A DNA stretch of 39,240 bases. It comes from Planctomycetaceae bacterium. GTDB taxonomy: Bacteria; Planctomycetota; Planctomycetia; Planctomycetales; Planctomycetaceae. Within the stretch, counting starts at the first letter, position 1. The number at the start of each line of letters is the position of its first letter. A program made the translations under genes and the position numbers. The stretch is from positions 1 to 39,240 of the forward strand of contig CANJQC010000042.1 in the NCBI GenBank assembly GCA_947476295.1, given 5' to 3'. The notes below the pieces were generated by a model. That model was not told the origin of the DNA, ran no database searches, and saw only the letters and a list, made by a program, of their open reading frames with translations. Below are positions 35,514 to 39,240 of the stretch, piece after piece.

Positions 35514-37445
35514 GTGAAGTCATTCTTTAAGAATCTGCCCTCCATCGGACTCTCACTCCTGATCAATGTATCCGTACTTGCGGCGCTCTATTGCATTCAT
35601 CGTTCGATGCCCGTGTTTGCGAAGGAGGTACTGCTGGAATCAATTTTCACTGAGGAAATGCCTCAGGAGGAAATGACCCGCGACTTGCAGCTCGACACCA
35701 CTCCCGCTGAAACACTCAACGTCATTGCCGGCGGCACACCATCGACCGTGGTCGGAGCCTCAGCTCAGCCGGCTGCGGCTGCCGTTAATGTGCAGAAGGC
35801 AGCGGTGATGAAAGAAGTCAATATCAGGCCCGTCACCAGTGACGTGGCACTGCCCTCGGACGAAATGATCGGTCAGGAATTGGGCGAAGGCGAGATTGTC
35901 GGCGAAGTGGGTTCAATGGTCGAAGGCTACGGGGCCGCGATGGGAATTATCACACAGGAAATCATTCGCATGATGCGACAGCAGAAAGTCACAGTTGTGT
36001 GGCTGTTCGACGAATCCGGAAGTCTCGAAGATGACCGTAAAGAGATCCGCGAAAACTATCTCCGCGTCCTCGATGAACTGACAGTTGCAACGACCAAGGA
36101 TGAGGAGCTGCGAAAAGGCAGCGAACAGTTGCTTACGGTCGTTGCCAGTTATGGCCAAGGCATCCACGAACACACGCCGCGCCCGACCGCTGATCTCGAT
36201 ATGATCAAAGCCGCCATCGACAAAGTTCCTGTCGATCAATCCGGTCAGGAAAACATGAGTCAGTCCATTGCCACGATCATCAATAAGTACAAACAAACGG
36301 CCATTCGTGGCAAACGAAAACTAGCGGTGATCGTGGTTTCTGACGAGTCCGGTGACGACGGCGACTTTGTGGAAAATGCTATCTCCGAGAGTCGTGCCGC
36401 GAAAGCGCCGCTGTATTTTCTGGGCCGTGAAAGCATGTTTGGCTTTCCCTACGCTCACCAGCGCTGGATCGACGAGCCAACCAAAGAAGAGTTCTGGATT
36501 CGCATCCGCCGAGGCCCGGAAACTCCATTTCCCGAGTGCCTGCAATGGAACGGTTTGCATTCGCGATGGGACACGCAGTCTGCAGGCTTCGGGCCGTACG
36601 AACAGATCCGCATGGCTCGCGAATCGGGAGGAATTTTCTTTGTACTCCCCGGTGAAGAAAGCACACTTATCGGCGAAGGCGCATTTGACCGGCGGAAATA
36701 CGATTCTCTCTCGATGAGGGAGTATCAGCCGAATCTTGTTTCGCGTCCGGAATATATCCGCGACCGATCCACAAGTCAGTTCCGCGAAACGATTTGGCGC
36801 GTGATTTTCACGTTGAATCCCAATGGAGACAAACTGCTGTTTCAGTCATCTGATCCGGAACTCAATATTCAAAACGAGCACTTCCCGCTGGCAGTGGAAG
36901 GGTTTCGTTCAGTGGCGGCGGCGCAGGTTGTCAAAGCCGCACGAGCCATGCAGCTCATCGAACAGGCTGTAGGCCTTCTCGAAAAAGTCAAACCTCTCCG
37001 CGCCTCCGAGGCCACTCAGCGATGGCGCGCCGGTTACGATCTGTCTTTGGCCCAGTTGTATATCTTTCGGTTGCGGCTATATCAGTATCTGCTCGCGATG
37101 GATAAGCACGTCAATGAGATGCCTCAACCCAAAAATCCCAAAGCCAACGAATGGAATCTCTGGTGGAATACTCAGACGATCGTCCCCGACGATGCACAGT
37201 TTAGTCGCCTCAAAGACGGGTTCGCCCTCAAAATGTCCCGCGATGAGTATCTGGAAATGGTGAAGACCGAAGAAGCCGCTTCCATCGAACGCATGAGAAT
37301 TGTCATTGTGAATCATTCCGGAACTCCGTGGGCACGACGTGCTCAGACTGAACTCGACATGGGGTTCGGCTTCGTCGTCGTCGATCGTCTCTGGGATCCC
37401 TCCGGTCAACGCAGCGAAGCTCAAAAACGAGTCCCGAATCTGTAG
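35514..37445 (+). CDS. Membrane-anchored von Willebrand factor A domain protein
   Basis: This 643-residue protein has one N-terminal membrane segment (IGLSLLINVSVLAALYCIH, about residues 10-28), a low-complexity Ala-rich spacer, then a vWA domain from about residue 155. The metal-binding MIDAS motif is DESGS (Asp166, Ser168, Ser170), with AVIVVSDESGDDGDF further on. The C-terminal half is helical and not recognised. The GTG at 35514 is chosen because CGGGAG lies 6 bases upstream; an ATG at 35460 has no such site. It probably acts on the outer face of the cytoplasmic membrane as a protein-binding module. Partners are unknown. Confidence 0.75.
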   Translation: MKSFFKNLPSIGLSLLINVSVLAALYCIHRSMPVFAKEVLLESIFTEEMPQEEMTRDLQLDTTPAETLNVIAGGTPSTVVGASAQPAAAAVNVQKAAVMKEVNIRPVTSDVALPSDEMIGQELGEGEIVGEVGSMVEGYGAAMGIITQEIIRMMRQQKVTVVWLFDESGSLEDDRKEIRENYLRVLDELTVATTKDEELRKGSEQLLTVVASYGQGIHEHTPRPTADLDMIKAAIDKVPVDQSGQENMSQSIATIINKYKQTAIRGKRKLAVIVVSDESGDDGDFVENAISESRAAKAPLYFLGRESMFGFPYAHQRWIDEPTKEEFWIRIRRGPETPFPECLQWNGLHSRWDTQSAGFGPYEQIRMARESGGIFFVLPGEESTLIGEGAFDRRKYDSLSMREYQPNLVSRPEYIRDRSTSQFRETIWRVIFTLNPNGDKLLFQSSDPELNIQNEHFPLAVEGFRSVAAAQVVKAARAMQLIEQAVGLLEKVKPLRASEATQRWRAGYDLSLAQLYIFRLRLYQYLLAMDKHVNEMPQPKNPKANEWNLWWNTQTIVPDDAQFSRLKDGFALKMSRDEYLEMVKTEEAASIERMRIVIVNHSGTPWARRAQTELDMGFGFVVVDRLWDPSGQRSEAQKRVPNL

Positions 37446-37466
37446 AGCCCTGTGTTTACGTACCTT

Positions 37467-37579
37467 GGACATTCATGTCCGAGTCCTGGCCAGAAACCTA
37501 CCGCCGTCGCGGGATTCTTGAGTTACACTAACTTTCCCATAGAAAATGTCTCCCCGCCACGCGACGGACATGGGTGTCC
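37467..37579. repeat. Interspersed ~113-bp element B
   Basis: The element starts with GGACATTCATGTCCGAGTCC and ends with GGACATGGGTGTCC. It aligns end to end with the reverse complement of element A at 33047-33160. It lies in the 183-base gap between the von Willebrand A gene and nth. Confidence 0.65.
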
Positions 37580-37628
37580 ATGTCTACATAGGAAAAATCA
37601 CAAAATCAGGTTGCGGACACAAATCACT

Positions 37629-38327
37629 GTGGCAAAAAAATCCTCCTCGAACAAAAAAATCCTCGAACCGAACTCTTTGTTTGATGAACAAAAGCAACGC
37701 GCGAAATCCGTAATTCAAGTTTTGAAAAGGGTCTTTCCCGACGCCAAATGCGCATTGCACCATGAATCGGCGTTTCAGTTGCTCGTGGCCACGATTCTGT
37801 CCGCGCAGTGTACCGACGAACGAGTGAACCAGTCCACGCGGGAACTGTTTCTTAAGTATCCAGATGCCGCAGCCTTGGCGGCAGCCTCCCAAGACGATGT
37901 TGAACGCATCGTGCGACCGCTCGGATTTTTTCGTAACAAAGCCGCAAATATCCGTGGCATGGCTCAGGGTCTGGTCGATCGATTCGACGGCGAAGTCCCG
38001 CAGGACATCGAACGACTGATATCGCTCCCGGGTGTTGGCCGGAAGACGGCGAGCGTCGTGCTGGGTACCTGGTTCGGTATTCCTTCCGGTGTCGTCGTAG
38101 ACACACACGTTCGGCGAATCACAAACTTGCTGGGTTTGACGACATCACAGAATCCCGAAATCATTGAACGAGACCTGATGCAGATCGTCCCGAAATCTGA
38201 ATGGATCAATTTCTCTCACCGCCTCATTCACCACGGCCGACAAACCTGCATCGCCCGCCGCCCAAAATGCACTGACTGCGCTTTGCTGAAATACTGCCCC
38301 CGCACCGGACTGGACCCACTGGAATAA
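37629..38327 (+). CDS. nth: Endonuclease III
   Basis: This 232-residue DNA glycosylase/AP lyase removes oxidised pyrimidines. The helix-hairpin-helix is [14 protein letters not shown] with the catalytic Lys139, and the catalytic Asp158 is in VVVDTHVRR. The [4Fe-4S] cluster ligands are Cys207, Cys214, Cys217 and Cys223, with the family spacing of 6, 2 and 5. The GTG start at 37629 is chosen because the longer frame runs back into the interspersed repeat. The first 15 residues are Lys/Ser-rich. Confidence 0.95.
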   Translation: MAKKSSSNKKILEPNSLFDEQKQRAKSVIQVLKRVFPDAKCALHHESAFQLLVATILSAQCTDERVNQSTRELFLKYPDAAALAAASQDDVERIVRPLGFFRNKAANIRGMAQGLVDRFDGEVPQDIERLISLPGVGRKTASVVLGTWFGIPSGVVVDTHVRRITNLLGLTTSQNPEIIERDLMQIVPKSEWINFSHRLIHHGRQTCIARRPKCTDCALLKYCPRTGLDPLE

Positions 38328-38665
38328 CAAACGTACAAACCGTAAAGCCGAGGAATATCAGACGCCGGACTGAGCCCGTTTCATTGTTGGTGCAGCGGAG
38401 TCCATAGACTTCGCGCAGCCACTCGTAAATAGAAAATCAACCCCACTTCCCAGTGATGAAGCAGGGCATTGTAAAAAGACGCGATTGACGTTCCACAATG
38501 GGCTGCAGCCAATAAATGAAAACCGCTGCGTTACATTTATTGATTGCCGAGCGTTTTCGCGCGGGAGTTGCCCATTTTATGGGATCGGCTGGGCCGATAG
38601 ATTGGTGTATGCTCGTCCCTCTGTTAGGCTGAGGAAGATATTCCGCTGTCATGGGGCTTCAGCCC
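38328..38665. other. Intergenic stretch with small palindromes
   Basis: No gene is supported. There is a perfect 9-bp hairpin CAATAAATG/CATTTATTG with a 15-base loop at 38510-38542. Two short GGGCTxCAGCC palindromes occur at about 38500-38509 and 38653-38664; the second directly abuts the start of the sigma-factor remnant. Confidence 0.45.
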
Positions 38666-38852
38666 ATGTACGACGTCACTCGAATCCTAGCGCAAATCGA
38701 ATCCGGTGATCCGGCGGCGGCCGAGCAGTTGTTGCCACTGGTGTACGACGAGCTGCGCAAGCTGGCGGCGGCCAAGCTGGCACAGGAGAAGCCCGGTCAA
38801 ACACTTCAGGCCACTGCGCATCGTACACGATGCGTACATTCGGCTGTCGATG
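38666..38852 (+). pseudogene. Frameshifted, truncated ECF sigma factor (TIGR02999-like)
   Basis: The first 50 codons encode an ECF sigma region 2 start ([20 protein letters not shown], then [20 protein letters not shown] and PGQTLQATA). One extra base near 38819 then shifts the frame. Removing it restores LVHDAYIRL, the expected continuation. Homology stops at about 38852, so sigma regions 3 and 4 are gone. The gene is clearly dead, cut off by unrelated sequence leading into transposase remnants. Confidence 0.85.
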
Positions 38853-39004
38853 TCTCTAGTCTGAACTTGAACTGCTCCAAAATGAGCATTGAGCGGTAGA
38901 AGATTGGAGTTTGGCCAAAAAACGGCCACTATTAAATTACATTTGTAGCCAGACAGTATCGAGATTTGTTTGGACTTTGTTTTTGCTGCCGTCACTCATC
39001 CGCC

Positions 39005-39240
39005 ATGAGCAAGCCAGACAAACGCCCGGTGCATGTTGCGGAAATCAAAAAGACATACAAAGGCACGGTTCACGTTTCGACGTACCTGCGCCGGACGTTT
39101 CGCAAGGACGGCAAGGTCAAGCATAAGAACGTCGAAGTCTGAAGTCGATTGATCTGCACATTCGCCCGATTCGCCATTGGAACGATGATCGTATTCGATC
39201 GCATGTGTTCCTGTGCATGCTGGCGTATTACGTCGAATGG
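39005..39240 (+). pseudogene. Internally deleted IS1634/IS4-type transposase
   Basis: An N-terminal fragment of 45 residues begins MSKPDKRPVHVAEIKKTYKG and stops at 39140. In a different frame from 39139 to the window end, the sequence encodes LKSIDLHIRPIRHWNDDRIR and then HVFLCMLAYYVEW, the C-terminal signature of IS1634-like DDE transposases. The central catalytic domain (about 1 kb) is missing, so this is a collapsed insertion sequence. A palindrome TGGCC-AAAAAAC-GGCCA at about 38912-38928 may mark the element edge. The right end is beyond the window. Confidence 0.75.

Overview
The window looks like a bacterial chromosome segment of moderate GC, most likely from a planctomycete. This is judged from gene content and style: a PfaA/HglE-like lipid megasynthase next to housekeeping genes, a bacterial Fae homologue, a TIGR02999-type ECF sigma fragment, DUF4058, many short interspersed palindromes, and weak or missing Shine-Dalgarno sites. 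The genus cannot be fixed from the sequence alone. Layout: 1-3.9 kb is a surface-polysaccharide block (WcaI-like glycosyltransferase, GDP-L-fucose synthase, O-antigen ligase/polymerase-like membrane protein). 3.9-7.8 kb is sparse, with a DUF4058 protein, a nucleotidyltransferase-fold protein and an exported protein of unknown function. 7.8-23.3 kb is the centrepiece, a co-directional secondary-lipid/polyketide cluster. 23.3-25.2 kb on the minus strand holds ispF-ruvC-ruvA. 25.4-30.6 kb holds a lipoprotein, TrmL, an RraA-like protein divergent from an M81 peptidase, and a methyltransferase. 30.7-35.1 kb on the minus strand holds, in transcription order, a sulfotransferase, moaD, moaE, moaA, RNase P RNA and a Fae homologue. 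35.5-38.3 kb on the plus strand holds a von Willebrand A protein and endonuclease III. The right edge is decayed sequence: a frameshifted ECF sigma gene and an internally deleted transposase. How the lipid cluster probably works: one 2684-residue protein carries KS, a cysteine-less KS (chain-length-factor-like), AT, two ACPs, KR and DH. It has no enoyl reductase and no thioesterase. The Sfp-type transferase would prime the ACPs. A neighbouring SDR has the Tyr-x6-Lys spacing of FabL/FabI enoyl-ACP reductases rather than the Tyr-x3-Lys of FabG, so it may supply the missing enoyl reduction in trans. The translationally coupled thioester reductase upstream may release the chain reductively as an aldehyde or alcohol. 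A Rieske oxygenase and a P450 could oxidise the product, and an HHxxxDG acyltransferase could esterify it. The layout recalls a one-protein condensation of PUFA synthase (PfaA plus the CLF/DH part of PfaC) and the heterocyst glycolipid set (HglE, HetM, HetI). A second theme is interspersed repeats: a REP-like hairpin pair at 2.35 and 24.0 kb, a roughly 113-bp element that encodes the last 14 residues of MoaE, and several short repeats lying in frame inside linkers of the megasynthase and the thioester reductase.
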